Part shown: piece by piece, positions 1 through 11,361 of the stretch
How positions within the stretch are numbered: position 1 is the first letter of the stretch
How the letters are laid out: every line of letters begins with the position of its first letter
Assembly: GCF_947172395.1 (NCBI RefSeq)
Contig: NC_069087.1
Coordinates: 17,428,889-17,492,888 of the forward strand
Length of the DNA stretch: 64,000 nucleotides
Source: Bicyclus anynana
Lineage: Eukaryota; Arthropoda; Insecta; Lepidoptera; Nymphalidae
Reading direction: 5' to 3'
The notes under the pieces: model-generated
Databases searched by the model: none
Told to the model about the DNA's origin: nothing
What the model saw: the letters and a program-made list of their open reading frames with translations, nothing else
Made by a program: the position numbers and the translations under genes

Positions 1-325
1 AGAAAAATCACTTTTTGGTCATTGATTGGATATCAGTTAATCACTCAATGAAGTCATTATGTATAAATTACTAAATTCAGTATTGAATAGAAGCAACAGT
101 TTGCGGAAATTCATTATTCATAGTGAATAATGAATTTTTTATTTTTTGCCTCTAAACTCAAACCCCGCCAGTTAGTCCTGTTACCTATGCATTTTAATCA
201 AATTGATACTATATGCCTTGTGTAATCGAATATTCAATCGGTTAACTCGCGACTATGCCGGTCGGTATGGAAATTTTCACAGAACTTTGCAAATTAAATC
301 AATTATTCACTAAATTACTAATTAG

Positions 326-773
326 TAGTGATGCGCCGACTAGTCGTCTTATTATTTTGTACTTATTTCCCAATAATATTATGTATTTTGTACAGAGTTT
401 TTGATTGGTATTGCCAAATTAAGGTTTCTTATACTTTTTCATACACTGTAGTGAGATGACAAATTTTGTTGAGCACGGCAGCAAATTTATTACCTCGGGT
501 ACACTCAAGGGGAAACGTGACACTTAGGATTCTTTTTTTGAATATTATAATCCTTCGTTTGCTCGCCATTACGCGCAAACGAAAATTAAGAAAAACACAT
601 CGATACACTCGCAAGCGACTTGCGCTTAAATCAGCTGTATCTAAACATAGCTTTACGGAAATCCCCGACCCGTGATCGGCATCGCCGACTAATCGGCCGA
701 CTAGTCGGCATCTTTGCAACCGACTAATCGGCTAGTCGGCTAATCGGCAAAAGTCATAGTCGGCGCATCTCTA
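326..773. mobile_element. Non-autonomous hAT-type MITE (448 bp) with intact 8-bp TSD
   Basis: The ends are near-perfect inverted repeats: TAGTGATGCGCCGACTA on the left, and the reverse complement of TAGAGATGCGCCGACTA on the right. The element is flanked by identical 8-bp direct repeats CTAATTAG at 318-325 and 774-781, the target-site length expected of hAT transposons. The right subterminal part (about 662-760) holds many copies of the palindromic motif CGACTAGTCGG/CGACTAATCGG, which look like subterminal transposase-binding repeats. The short open frames inside resemble no transposase, so the element is non-autonomous. Confidence 0.87.
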
Positions 774-1159
774 CTAATTAGTAATTTCAGTCAGATTTGC
801 CTTTTTATCCGAAATGCCCTGAGTTAGCGCACAACCTGTCAGTTTAGGATCAAATAACAATGTTGAATGTATGCACAAGCCCAAACTTTTTTTATACAGT
901 ATTTTTGTGTAGTGTATGTGAAGAAGTTATACCTAAGTCATGTCTTGCACTTATTCATAGACACCACACAAGTGCAGTGTGTTACGAGACAGGTTAATAA
1001 TTTACCTACATGAAATTTATATATTACTCATAGGAAAGGCAATTGCACATAGAATGTTATTTTTTTTCATAACAAGCAGATTATCCTGGGTTAGATTGCC
1101 TGTTTGTGTCAATTAAGAAATTTATTATTCGTAATAGAATAGAAGACCTGCCGCTTCGA

Positions 1160-1320
1160 TTCGATTAGAGCTTTGGCTCTAAACTAGAAAAATATGTATG
1201 GGAATGACAGACCTCGATCACGTGACCTGTCAATAGCAAATGTCATTCCCATACATTTTTCTAGTTTTCGAAGCGTTTGCGATCGTAGAAAGAGAATCGA
1301 CGTGCCACTTGGCTACAGCG
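1160..1320. mobile_element. Foldback MITE, CACGTG-core family, copy 1
   Basis: CTAGAAAAATATGTATGGGA near 1192 pairs with TCCCATACATTTTTCTAG near 1247-1264, around a core containing GATCACGTGACC. The right arm continues with GAAGCGTTTGCGATCGTAGA and ends ACTTGGCTACAG. The same modules recur at 4856-5051, 22503-22605 and 25956-26220. The left arm is degenerate, so that boundary is approximate. Confidence 0.7.
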
Positions 1321-1504
1321 GCTGTTGAGTTTCGATCTTATGAAAGGTTTCTACTAAGGCTAGTTATCATCGTACCACTAAAGACACCACCTAGTTACTT
1401 AACGTACCGGTACGATATCATGTAGAAAGTGCTTAGGGATAAAATATCTAAAAAGGATTTTATTTAGGGTAGGCTCTACAAATTATACACACTGCTAAAT
1501 ATCT

Positions 1505-1547
1505 CATAATTGATACGTGTAATTCCTAATTACACGTATCAATTATG
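1505..1547. repeat. Perfect 20-bp-arm palindrome
   Basis: CATAATTGATACGTGTAATT at 1505-1524 is followed by a 3-nt loop (CCT) and its exact reverse complement at 1528-1547. No other feature explains it. Confidence 0.85.
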
Positions 1548-2378
1548 TGCTTTGCATTTTTACATTTGAAGGTAAAATATTGGAGCATAAAGCATTCTAT
1601 GTGCAGGTATGCACCTTCATAAACATTTTATACATACATGTAAAATAAGAGTGAATAAGTACTCATTTAGAACATAAAGTAATGTTTTAAATATTTATGA
1701 AATAGATAAATGCAAAACTCAAGTAATTATTGGATGGGCTCGAAACTAGTTGGACGTACTCCGACAATTTGTCGTTATTTATCTATTTCGTTAAAATGAA
1801 ATATACTCGTAATCAAAATGTAGTAGGTATTGTATACGTGCTTAGTATTTTATATATTCGTATTATATGGTTATTGCTCAGAATACCGAAAACACTAGAA
1901 GCCATGTTCAGCCGTCAAATCAAAGCAAGCATTGTTTAAAAAAATATACCGTCACAAACACGGCATACACAGAGTAACTAATCGCTTGTTCGTGAAATTA
2001 CACCAAAAAAGAGTATTTTTACAGCTTCATTCCTATGCGCGATCACACCTTCTGGAGTTTTCTGTATTCTGAGAGTTATTGAGAAATATAATTTGTGTAT
2101 TCAATGTTTTCGTGACTTTTATTTAAATAAATATCATTATTTAAAACCTTCAATAAATTCATACATTTTTCAAGGAATATATTTTGAAGGATTGTACTTA
2201 ATTGATTTATAATTTCGGCTTAGGTAATTTACGTAATATGTAATTATGTTGACCTTATTTATAATACTTATTAGGTTTTCAGTGATAATTACGATCTTGC
2301 TACCTTATTTAGCTAATTATCTACTAATTGATTTTAGTGCATATTAGAACCGTCCGTTCATTTGATATTTGAATAGTA

Positions 2379-2450
2379 CTCATTTTTTTAAATATGCATT
2401 TGAAGATGTTGTATTTACAACATCTTCAAATGCATATTTAAAAAAATGAG
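2379..2450. repeat. Perfect palindrome, 35-bp arms, 2-nt centre
   Basis: Bases 2379-2413 are an exact reverse complement of 2416-2450 with only TT between them. Only 2 nt separate this from the next palindrome. Confidence 0.92.
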
Positions 2451-2452
2451 AA

Positions 2453-2518
2453 CCACACGTAGCATGTAAATTATTTTGCATTTATTTAAATGCAAAATAA
2501 TTTACATGCTACGTGTGG
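2453..2518. repeat. Perfect palindrome, 32-bp arms, 2-nt centre
   Basis: Bases 2453-2484 are an exact reverse complement of 2487-2518, again with a TT centre. The arms start CCACACGTAGCATG and end CATGCTACGTGTGG. Confidence 0.92.
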
Positions 2519-2584
2519 ATCTGGCTTTAGATTACGAGGTCTTGAGTCGGGCTATATTGTAAAATGTTGGGAAATTGAAGGTGT

Positions 2585-2770
2585 TATACCCCGTGCTTCG
2601 GAGAGCAGTTGTCTTCACGGTCATTATCATTACCATCTGATAATGATCGTTGTTACTATAACTAAGCCCACCACCATGCATTGGAGCAGATTGGTGGGTT
2701 TAAGCTCCTCATCCCTTTTCATAATACGAGGCCTGTCCAGGGGCAGCCCTCCCTCAAATAGATACATATA
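2585..2770 (+). mobile_element. 3' end of a non-LTR retrotransposon (decayed)
   Basis: The stretch has the order of motifs seen in a common lepidopteran LINE tail: CCGTGCTTCGGAGAGCA, a TTATCATTACCATCTGATAA segment, GCATTGGAGCAG..TGGTGGG, AAGCTCC, and GAGGCCTGTCCAG..GGGCAG. No open reading frame survives. The family is called from memory of the motif order and was not checked by alignment. Confidence 0.5.
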
Positions 2771-3078
2771 CTACAGCCTTTCTTAATGATTACTGTTTAC
2801 CAACAAATAAATTAGATATGAAGGTGGGAAATGCATGTAATTTTATAACTTATTTATTTTAAATTATGTATGATTTGTTTATAAAATGTTATATAAAATG
2901 TATTAACCATATCTAATTGTTCAAAGCTTATCAATCAAAATTATTTTTATTAATTTAAGTACAAGTTAATTATAATAATTATTAGGTGTGAAATGACTAG
3001 TGTATAAATCACACACCCTCATTTTTAATTTGTTTGTTGGTAAACAGTACTCGTCAAGAAAGGCCGTAATATAGTATA
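2767..3078. mobile_element. TIR MITE (about 312 bp)
   Basis: The left end has TATACTA followed by GCCTTTCTTAATGATTACTG and TTTACCAACAAA. The right end is the near reverse complement: TTTGTTGGTAAACAGTACTC, AAGAAAGGCC, TAGTATA. TIRs are about 45 bp with small indels, and the interior is AT-rich and non-coding. It lies just upstream of the integrin start region. Confidence 0.72.
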
Positions 3079-3239
3079 GGATTATAATATTTCCAATTGT
3101 TTATTTCTATTGAAATTCGTGACGAGATTGTTTACTTTAAAGTAAATCAATTTCATTTATTCACTAAACCCTGATTCAGTTACATACGTCAAAGTATTAT
3201 CGAACGTCTACAAACAGCACACACTAATTTTCCGAGAAA

Positions 3240-3530
3240 AACGCGCGAAACAGTTCAGTCGCCGTATCTACGTGAAGAATTTTCCGACTATTTTCTACGG
3301 GTTACCTCATTCGCGGCCTTGCCTCGGAAAATGTAACTTCGCTCCTTCAGTGTTGCGCTGGCCGCCGTGCGGTATACACGTGTCGACGCGCGCAACAAAA
3401 TTACGACCCCGAACTCGTAAAGTCGAAACGATCATGAGGACGAATTATATAATTTATTTAAATAAATGAATAGTGCCTTTTTGTAATATCTGTTTTATTA
3501 TTTTTGTGTAGTGTTGTGACTTTTTTTACG
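3240..3530 (+). promoter_or_regulatory. Putative promoter/5'UTR of the integrin alpha gene, with three uORFs
   Basis: This stretch is richer in GC and CpG than its surroundings and leads into the start codon at 3531. TCAGTC at 3255-3260 fits an arthropod initiator; no TATA box was seen. If transcribed, it contains a start-stop uORF (ATGTAA, 3331-3336), a 12-codon uORF (3434-3469) and a uORF of 7 codons with its stop (3466-3486) overlapping the previous stop as ATGA. A pyrimidine-rich tract ending in TAG at 3509-3511 could instead be a splice acceptor, in which case the true 5' exon lies elsewhere. Confidence 0.4.
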
Positions 3531-3679
3531 ATGGCGAAATATTTGTGCGTATTCCTGTGTTTTTGGGCGGGCGCCCTAGGGTTCAATGTGGACATCCCGT
3601 CTAGGGTGATTTATACCGGAAATTACAAGTCTATGTTTGGATTTACTGTGCAATCTCATGTGGATGGAGATCGGAAGAT
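3531..3679 (+). CDS. Integrin alpha subunit, coding exon 1 (signal peptide and mature N-terminus)
   Basis: This exon encodes residues 1-49 and two bases of codon 50. Residues 1-17 (MAKYLCVFLCFWAGALG) are a short hydrophobic signal peptide. The mature chain would start FNVD, the characteristic start of integrin alpha chains, and FGF at 36-38 is the FG half of the first propeller FG-GAP motif. The start codon has a favourable context (A at -3, G at +4). The exon ends at a consensus donor (AT/GTAAGT, 3680), a phase-2 junction that rejoins exactly in frame with 43407. Integrin alpha chains pair with a beta subunit in the plasma membrane and bind extracellular matrix. Whether this is a PS1-, PS2- or PS3-type chain cannot be settled from 103 residues. 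Confidence 0.93.
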
Positions 3680-3996
3680 GTAAGTAATTTTTTATATACA
3701 TTAAAAATACCTAGGAAAATGTAGAGCTTTTGAACTCTACATTTTTTTTTTTGCATCAGAATTGTTAATTAAAAACCTCAATAGCTCAGTAGTATAGAAG
3801 CTTTTTTGTTCACAAATGCTATAGTCCGTCCGTCCGTTCAACAATTAAAAAAAATGGGAAATCATTAACATTAAATTATTATTCTTATTATTTAGATTGG
3901 ATTTTATTGTAGACAAGTATGATGATTCATAGTAAAGAATTACGTAAGTATGCAAATAAATTAGAATTATAATAAAGAAGTTAGGTATACGTACTT

Positions 3997-4202
3997 CGTC
4001 GTCATCAACCCATATTCGGCTCACTGCTGAGCTCGAGTCTCCTCTCAGAATGAGAGGGGTTAGGCCAATAGTCCACCACGCTGGCCCAATGCGGATTGGC
4101 AGACTTCACACACGCAGAGAATGAAGATAATTCTCTGGTATGCAGGTTTCCTCACGATGTTTTCCTTCACCGATTGAGACACGTGATATTTAATTTCTTA
4201 AA
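3997..4202 (-). mobile_element. SINE family 1 (GATAGCCCAGTGG type), 5'-truncated
   Basis: On the minus strand it carries the SINE body: CACGTGTCTCAA-like sequence, GAAGGAAAACATCGTGAGGA, TTCTCTGCGTGTGTGAAGTC, CAATCCGCATTGGGCCAGC, and a tail ending in GGGTTGATGACGACG. The tRNA-like head with A and B boxes is missing here. The best full copies are 43078-43335 and 48519-48829. Confidence 0.8.
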
Positions 4203-4855
4203 AATTAAATACGTACTTAAGTTTACATATTTATTTTTAATTTTTCTCGAAAATATCCTATAATTAGCTGACCGTCTGTTACCTCAACAATACACTCATA
4301 AATTAAATTTTAAATCGGCGCTTGTTCGTATAAATATGTTTCGAAAATTGCGAGTTTTGCATACCTTCTTGTACTCCGTATGCACAGTGATTCATTGAGC
4401 GCCTTTGAAATGGGACACGCTGCCCGAGAGAACAATAAAAATAAAAAATATTACATTTTCAAGAGTACATAAATCCTTGAGATTAAAATTTTAACGTTTA
4501 ATGTTCGGCGTGGAAGGCATAAATGGTAATTGTGAAGGCTACATAGCTACAAGACTGTTTTATCTCGCATGACATCATCTTGGGAGAAGTTCGTAAGTGC
4601 GATTTTTAGCGCGCTTTCAATTGATTTGCGGTTCATGACCGAGACAATATGAGATATGACTGGACAATTTATCTTTTATAGTACCATACCAATAGAGTCA
4701 ATGTAACGGTCCAAAGTTGTTTTTTTAAACTTAGTAATATAAAAACGTGCTGAAATATTATTATGGTGATGCTGTAGCCTATGTTGTTACCACGATTTTT
4801 GCAATTAATATGCATTTTTCATTAGCATACGTGACGAATTACGACCGACGATGCA

Positions 4856-5051
4856 GCCCCCCTAGCCAAGTGGCATGACGATTCTCTTTCTACGATCGCT
4901 AACGCTTCGAAAACTAGAAAGATGTATGGCAATGACATATTTTGCTATCGACATGTCACGTGATCAAGATCTGTCATTCCCATACATTTTTCTAGTTTTC
5001 GAAGCGTTAGCGATCGTAGAAAGAGAATCGACGTGACTTGGCTAGGGGGGC
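4856..5051. mobile_element. Foldback MITE, CACGTG-core family, copy 2 (196 bp, intact arms)
   Basis: The left end GCCCCCCTAGCCAAG pairs with the right end CTTGGCTAGGGGGGC. The inverted similarity continues through GATTCTCTTTCTACGATCGC, GCTTCGAAAACTAGAAA and ATGTATGGxAATGACA almost to the core TCACGTGATCAAG. It is the best-preserved member of the family. No clear TSD was found. Confidence 0.82.
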
Positions 5052-5753
5052 AGTTTAGTAAAGCAAAAAATAAATTGGAAGGCTGGGAATCAAACGCCAT
5101 ACTCACTGGTTATTAAGTATATACACAATGAACCTTGTCTTTTTTAACTGCGCTTATAGCTTAGATATCTACTCAGAAAGATACGAACTCTATGATATCT
5201 AATATGACTAAGTAATATTCTTCCTTTCGCTCTTAAGGCAACGATCCAAGTGGGAGAATCAAACCCCAGACATTTTGCATTTGCTTCGCTCCAGAACTGC
5301 ATAAAATACTGCATAGCATAAAATTAATTTTAATATCTCATAGGATACGGTAAAGTAAAGTTTTATCTCACTATCTACTATGCATTTGCAGCAGTAATAC
5401 ACTGGATACATTTGTCTCGTGTATCGTCGATAATGCATACGAAATGTTAAATTGAGTCCGTAAATGCATCGCGCGATGACAGGCAGGCTTTGATGTAATC
5501 GCCTCGCTTTATCAGACGAGACTCGCGGGCTCTGTTAAAATGATTTGTTTGCAATGTCGAAGCATCTGAGAGGTGATCTCATAATATTAATAGATATGTA
5601 CATAAGTGATCAAATAAATACATATTTGCCTTGTAGCACTAACAATTATTATACGAGTATCTATTCTACCTTCATGCTTTAGTATTTAACATTATTAATA
5701 TGACTGTTAGGATTGATTGCATTTAAATACAAAGGCTATAAAAGAAAAATTTT
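5052..5753. other. Intronic stretch, nothing recognised
   Basis: AT-rich with a short GC-richer patch near 5460-5530. No exon, RNA gene or repeat family identified. Confidence 0.5.
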
Positions 5754-5860
5754 GAAGCCTTAATTGCTCCACGGTAAAAGGACGGGCCTCTATACCCACC
5801 AAGAGGTCATGGTTTCGATTCCCGTCCGCTGGACTATTGTCGACTCTTACCCATTCTTAA
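5754..5860 (+). mobile_element. SINE family 3, tRNA-like head
   Basis: GCCTTAATTGCTCCACGGT resembles an A-box region, and GGTTTCGATTCCCGTCCGCT is a good B box about 50 nt later. The 3' side is AT-rich with no acceptor-stem pairing, so this is not a tRNA gene. A sister copy is at 8996-9110, and 6978-7066 is a probable minus-strand relative. Confidence 0.55.
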
Positions 5861-6977
5861 CACAATGTTTCCGACGGGAATATTGGTCATAATTATTTAC
5901 TTGAAAAAATATTCGGATGGGCATTAAAAAGGGTCGCTAGATTTTACATTGGAATTTACCTAAAACAATATGAAAAATCAAAATGACTTCTTTTAATTGT
6001 TTTATAGTTTGTTGTGTTGTTTTACAATTTCTTTATAAGAAATTCCATAAAACTTAAATGGGGATAACCCTTAATTTTTCCTAATTATATTACCTATTTA
6101 GATAAATTATCTAATACTCGTATATTTTCGATAACAAAATTGTTTTATTCATGTTATTTTTATATTATTTGCACAGTAGGTAAAGCAGTTAAATTAAAAA
6201 CAAATTCTTACTCACTATTGCGACACGTCTCGAATTAATAACAGAAAATCAATACAAATGTTTGCGTTGGTCTCGTGAAGAGATACCTGAATGCTTCAAT
6301 CGCCAACACATTTGTCATCTTGTTAACGCGAGGTGTTAAGTGTTAACCGATGCATTAGGTGGACAAACACACAGCTATGTGATATGTCAAGAATAATACA
6401 AACTGATAATATGTTAGCTTAATACATACGATTTGAAGAGCCATGTTGCACAGCGATGTGTATCTACGGTTCACAGTTCGATTCGTTTTAAACTATATCG
6501 TTAATCTGAAAGATCATCGAAAAGATTTTCATGTTTCTTATTTAACAACAAATCTGTTTATTTTTCATAATTTGTATTAGCCTATTTGAATGGTCTAACA
6601 CAGGGTCAGGTAAATCAGGAGAGGTAATTTGTAGCCAAGAGCCAACACGCTGTTTAAATTCGGGTTGATGGGTAAAGAATTAGGTATTATAAAATATAGT
6701 ATGGTCGCTAATGTAGTATAATCATATCATATCATAGCATATCATAGTAAAAGTGAACTCGTCATTGTCACAAAAATGTCAAGTCTATGAGAATGCCTAC
6801 ATTGTATGCTTGTGTTACTTAATAAAAACTGTAACACTTCTTATTTTGTATATACTGTACAATAAAAAAATGATAAATCTTGTCTTGTCGCTATAAAATA
6901 ATAATGATAATGATCAAGATCGACGGTTTAACATGCATAAGCAGAATTTTATTGGAAGAAAGTATAGCTCAATATTA

Positions 6978-7066
6978 AGTACACATCCCCAACCAGAATT
7001 CAAACCCAAGATCTCATGATCCAAAGCTACATAGTCTAACCACTGAACTATTAAGACTCAGCGCTA
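6978..7066 (-). mobile_element. SINE family 3-like fragment, minus strand
   Basis: On the minus strand TTAATAGTTCAGTGGTTAGA matches an A-box region, and GGGTTTGAATTCTGG a weak B box. Context and spacing fit a decayed tRNA-derived SINE. Confidence 0.5.
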
Positions 7067-7693
7067 AAAATATAACTAAAATTTTTACAACCTGGGCATC
7101 TTTAAAATGAGAGCGAATAGGCATCTTCTAGGCAAGCGCGTTTTACCTTAGGCAACATCTACACTTACCATCAGGTGAGATCGTGGTCAAGCGCGAGCTT
7201 ATTTCTTATAAAAAAAAAGTATCTCATTAAAATTCAATTGTTTATCACCTTGGTTATAATCATTTCATCGAAAAAAATTCGTTCCTTGTCCGCTTGCTTT
7301 AAACTCCGAAGTTCCGAGCACAATGTCTACATGACTATACTCGTATGTCTCGGGCACATTATTTCCCATGTTCCTCGCATGATAAACGTGGCCGTTTAGC
7401 ATGCAAGCATGCATCGGTAGCTCCTTATTGTTTAATCAGTTTTATTATATCTATTTGGCGCAGAGTTCACGGGGTCGATGAACCTGCTTCCAAAAGCCGC
7501 TGTGACATTTTGAGCCACGTAGTCCGCGAGGTGCCGTGGGAATGCGAAGCTAATATTTTGCATAGCTATTAATTTCACCTGAAACTTGAAAGTAAATTTT
7601 GATGGACTAGATAACTGGTGCAGTTTTATTTTTATTAACCCTCGAGCTATCTCTACTACCTACTCCATACCCCTGACTATGTCTACGTGTCTT

Positions 7694-8107
7694 AAGCCTA
7701 GTTCGGACTACTTTAGCATTTTAGTCGAGTAGCGTAAAATTTAGCAGCTAAACGTGTCTGAATACCAAAAATTATTTATTTACTTATCTCAGACATAATG
7801 TGCAATGTAATTGGAAAAGTTTGTTGAACGTACTTGTAATTTAATGGATTTACATAGTAACATATTTTGTCAATAAAGCCTACTATGGACTACTTGGAGT
7901 ACTAACCTACTAGACTAAATTTTTGGTATTAAATTGTTTATGACACGTTTAGCAGCTAAATTTTACGCTACTCGACTAAAATGCTAAAGTAGTCCGAACA
8001 AGGCTTTATTGACGCAATGTGTTATTATGGAAATCCATTAAATTACGAGTACGTTCCACAGACTTGTCCCATTACTTTGCACATTTTGTTTGAGATAAGT
8101 AAATGAC
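7694..8107. repeat. Complex inverted-repeat / MITE cluster
   Basis: GTTCGGACTACTTTAGCATT and about 37 further bases (7698-7756) recur inverted at 7945-8000, almost perfectly. A second segment ending GTCAATAAAGCC (about 7775-7886) recurs inverted at about 8001-8107. A degenerate third copy of the first arm lies at 7887-7935. The order A, S, A(degenerate), A-inverted, S-inverted makes a foldback of about 165-bp arms plus one extra arm. Confidence 0.72.
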
Positions 8108-8995
8108 CGTTACGGTAATTACCTAAAAGGTGGGTAATTACCAACTGCTAATGTAAGGTAATAATGATTCACATTTTTTATTGAATGAGTGACAAATGCT
8201 GTATGGAAACACAGGTATTATACAAATTAGTAAGTGATTACTAATAAAAATCTATTAGGTACAATTTATGGAAAATTTGCCTGTTATATAACTACGCATC
8301 ACTAAATACGTAGGTATTCCACAGAATATGGCAATATAAAAACATATTACATACAGGCAGGCCTCCAACGCGAGGAAATTTCGATCTCAAATCGATCTAG
8401 CCATTGACATACATCCTTCAATTTATCACATATCTCAAAATTAGCTCTTAAATTACTTTACAAGTTCTGCTAAAATTTCTCGCAGCATATGGTGTCCGGC
8501 ATCGATTGTTTTACGTGTTCAACATTTATTTTCTGTGACGCCCGCGCCCCAGACAATGGCCGCAAAAATTTCAATTCTGGAACCGGAAACACGCGCGTCA
8601 CATGCGCTGCACATGCGCGCGCGCCGTCACTCCCTTTTTAACTTTTTTTTCACTTAATTCACTCGTGAACGGCTATTTTTGTTTGTAGGGGTGAGACGTC
8701 TTCGTTGATTTATTTGTTTCGCTTACATTGCATGTACTAAGGGCTGGCAGGAACGTAGGACAGGACAACTTTAAATCTTACCACAATCAAATTAAAATTA
8801 AAATTTATATTAACAAGTTTGCTTTTTTGAATATTAAACTATAAAAAATATCTTTATAACACAAATTTTAATTAACTTATTATTTCCAATTAATTGTAAT
8901 TTACTTCAGTGGTTAACTTTAGTAAAATTTCAGACGCAGGTATTACTCATAAGTTCGTAACTCGTAATCTATGTTCATAATATTTATGAAATGTA

Positions 8996-9110
8996 AAGCC
9001 TCAATAGCTCCACGTTTAAGCGGCTGGACTCAACACCGAAAGGTCACTTGTTCGATCCCCGCTCAGTGGACTTTTGTGGTAACCACTTTTACTTGTGGAA
9101 ATTATGGAGA
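8996..9110 (+). mobile_element. SINE family 3, tRNA-like head
   Basis: AAGCCTCAATAGCTCCACG precedes the B box TTCGATCCCCGCTCAGTGGA by about 50 nt. It is similar in layout to 5754-5860. Confidence 0.55.
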
Positions 9111-9811
9111 GAAAAATGTAAAGATCTGAACATTATAGAAATCCTTGGTAAATTCCTGTAACAAAAATCTCCCCGGCAGTTGTACTCGTAGATCTGCCAA
9201 AGCATAAACTGCATGATGATCAAAAAGACAGTTATTTGCAGCAGAATCTACTTATGGAATCGGGAGTCACATATAACCAACAAACAAACTTGACGTATGC
9301 AAAGTGCAAACTACTTGATATTACCAGTTTGAATTGACTAAGTTTTTCCTTAACTCACCCATTCTAAGCAAGTAAACATTTAGTAGGTACCTTGTAGGTA
9401 ACTATCTACCTACTTAGTAAACGCTACTTACGTAACAAGGTCACAAAATTCTAAACGCATGGCGGCCCTAAACGTCAGACACATTTGAATGCATCGACAT
9501 GTCATTAGCCGAGGCCTTACGCTGTGAAGCAAGTCCATACTATTAATGGCAAGATAAGTAATGAGTTAGGACGTTTACGGCTGCGGTCGGACGGGGTTTT
9601 TATCGATCATTTATTGATGTCGGCCTGCCCGAATGTAGGTTTACAAGTGTTAGGTGATTTATGTGTGGCTTCACTTTGCTTTTCATGTGTGGAGAAGTAC
9701 TGATAGTTTGAGCAAACAAAGAAGATGTAATATTGATCAGGCGGTTAAACGTTATGGACCCCTCGGGTAGTTTCGAGTTTCAGAATATTTTGATAGCTAC
9801 TTTATAAAGAA

Positions 9812-11361
9812 CTAGCGGACGCCCGCGACTTCGTCTGCGTAAAATTCGATGTCAATTTTACTACTACCCCCTAACCTAACCTAACCTACCCCTACACTAC
9901 CCCTACCCTATCACTACCCCAACCCTACCACTGCCCCAACCCTACCCATACCCTACCCCTACCTTACCTATACCCTACCCCAATCCTACCCGTACCCTCC
10001 CCGTACCCTATCCCTTTCCTACCCCTATCCCACCCGTACCCCTATCTCACGCCTATCCTACCCCTACCTTGCCACTTCCCTATCCTACCCGTACCTCTAC
10101 CCTACCTCTACCCCGACCCTACCACTACCCTAAACCCGGCCCTAAACCTACCCTACCCCTACACTACCCCTACGCTTTCCTACCCGTACCCTAACCTACC
10201 CTGTAACTTCTCTATCTTACTCCTACCCTTAGCAAAATCGGTCCAGTCCTTCAAGAGTGGTGGTATGACCAAGAGAAATAGAGACTTCTATGCTAATAAT
10301 ATAAAGAGGTAAAGTTCGTGTGGTTGTAGGAGGTAATCTCTGGATCTACTGGACCGATTTGGAAAATTGTTTTACCAATAGAAAGCTACGTTATTTGCGA
10401 GTGTCCAAGGCTATGTTTGATCCCCATATTCACACGGGAACGGGAACTACGTAAATGAATTACCTGAACCTGGTCCTGGACCTAAACAAAGAAAGTACGT
10501 GGTACGTGCCTAGAAGTAGAACATAATCATTAACAATTAACATCGACTTGCCAAAATCTCAGTAAATTTTTCACCACCAACACCAATGAATGAACATTCA
10601 ATTTCGATCATCATGTAGTCGGCATAAATCTCCCTAGCGCCGTACAAAAATATGGTGTTTTTGCTCAACGCCATCTATTGGTAAATGGATAAAACGCCTA
10701 CATAGAGTTTAGTAACCAAAAATGCTGATCCCTATAAAATACGTAGAAACCTATAGAGGAAGGTTCAACTTAATTTGGCGGTTGGCGCTTAAACATAAGC
10801 GGCATTCCGCCTTTTAGAAATTTTGTATTATCTCCGAAACTATTTAACTAATTAACATACTATAAAGGGCAAATCTTATCTCCATAACATCCTTGTGATT
10901 ATTAAATAAATTATTTTGATAAGTATTTAAGTTAAGTAGCATAAATAATGACGCAAACCTAAGTATATAAAATTAATAATTTTTAAAACACAAAAGGTAC
11001 TATATCTGCTAATGTATAGAAGATAGGTATATGGTGTCGCGGACTTTTTTGTAGAACTTTTAAAGATACATAAAGCCTCCATACATTAATTTCAATTTTA
11101 CACAATGGTTAAGGCAGCGCATGCGAATAAGTCTGCCTAAGAGGATTTTCGGTCCGACCTGTATGACAAAAACTGTGATAACTCGGCTAATATATATGAT
11201 ACCAATATAAAATATAGCCTATAGCACTCCCCGATAATGTAGCATTCTACTGGTGAAAGAATTTTTAAAATCGGACCAGTAGTTCCGAAGATTACCCCAT
11301 TTAAAAAATGTGACAAACTTACAAACTTACAAACTTTACCTCTTTATAATATTAGTATAGA
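9812..11361 (-). mobile_element. Composite Helitron-like element with TACCC array, copy 1 (1550 bp)
   Basis: Read on the minus strand it starts TCTATACTAATATTATAAAG at 11361 and ends GGGCGTCCGCTAG at 9812. The flanking bases are A and T, the insertion site expected for Helitrons. The interior holds a TACCC-rich array (9861-10232), then an inverted Helitron head (10286-10450, TGCTAATAATATAAAGAGGT..). About 330 bp at 10455-10790 are absent from the copy at 55792-57132. There is no Rep/helicase coding sequence, so it is non-autonomous. Helitron assignment rests on the TC..CTAG ends, the terminal GC hairpin and A/T insertion. Confidence 0.72.
9861..10232. repeat. Degenerate TACCC/CCTAA minisatellite array
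   Basis: Variants of CCCTACCCCTACCC occupy about 370 bp, starting with CCTAACCTAACCTA, which matches the insect telomere unit. The opposite strand is rich in GGGTAGGGG runs with G-quadruplex potential. It is inside the composite Helitron. Confidence 0.88.

Noticed and set aside
3716..3750. Short hairpin (TGTAGAGCTT / AACTCTACA) just after exon 1
   Set aside because: Arms are short and next to poly-T; could be chance, and no link to splicing is shown.
7345..7572. 75-codon + strand frame
   Set aside because: No domain, promoter or splice signals; GC patch only.
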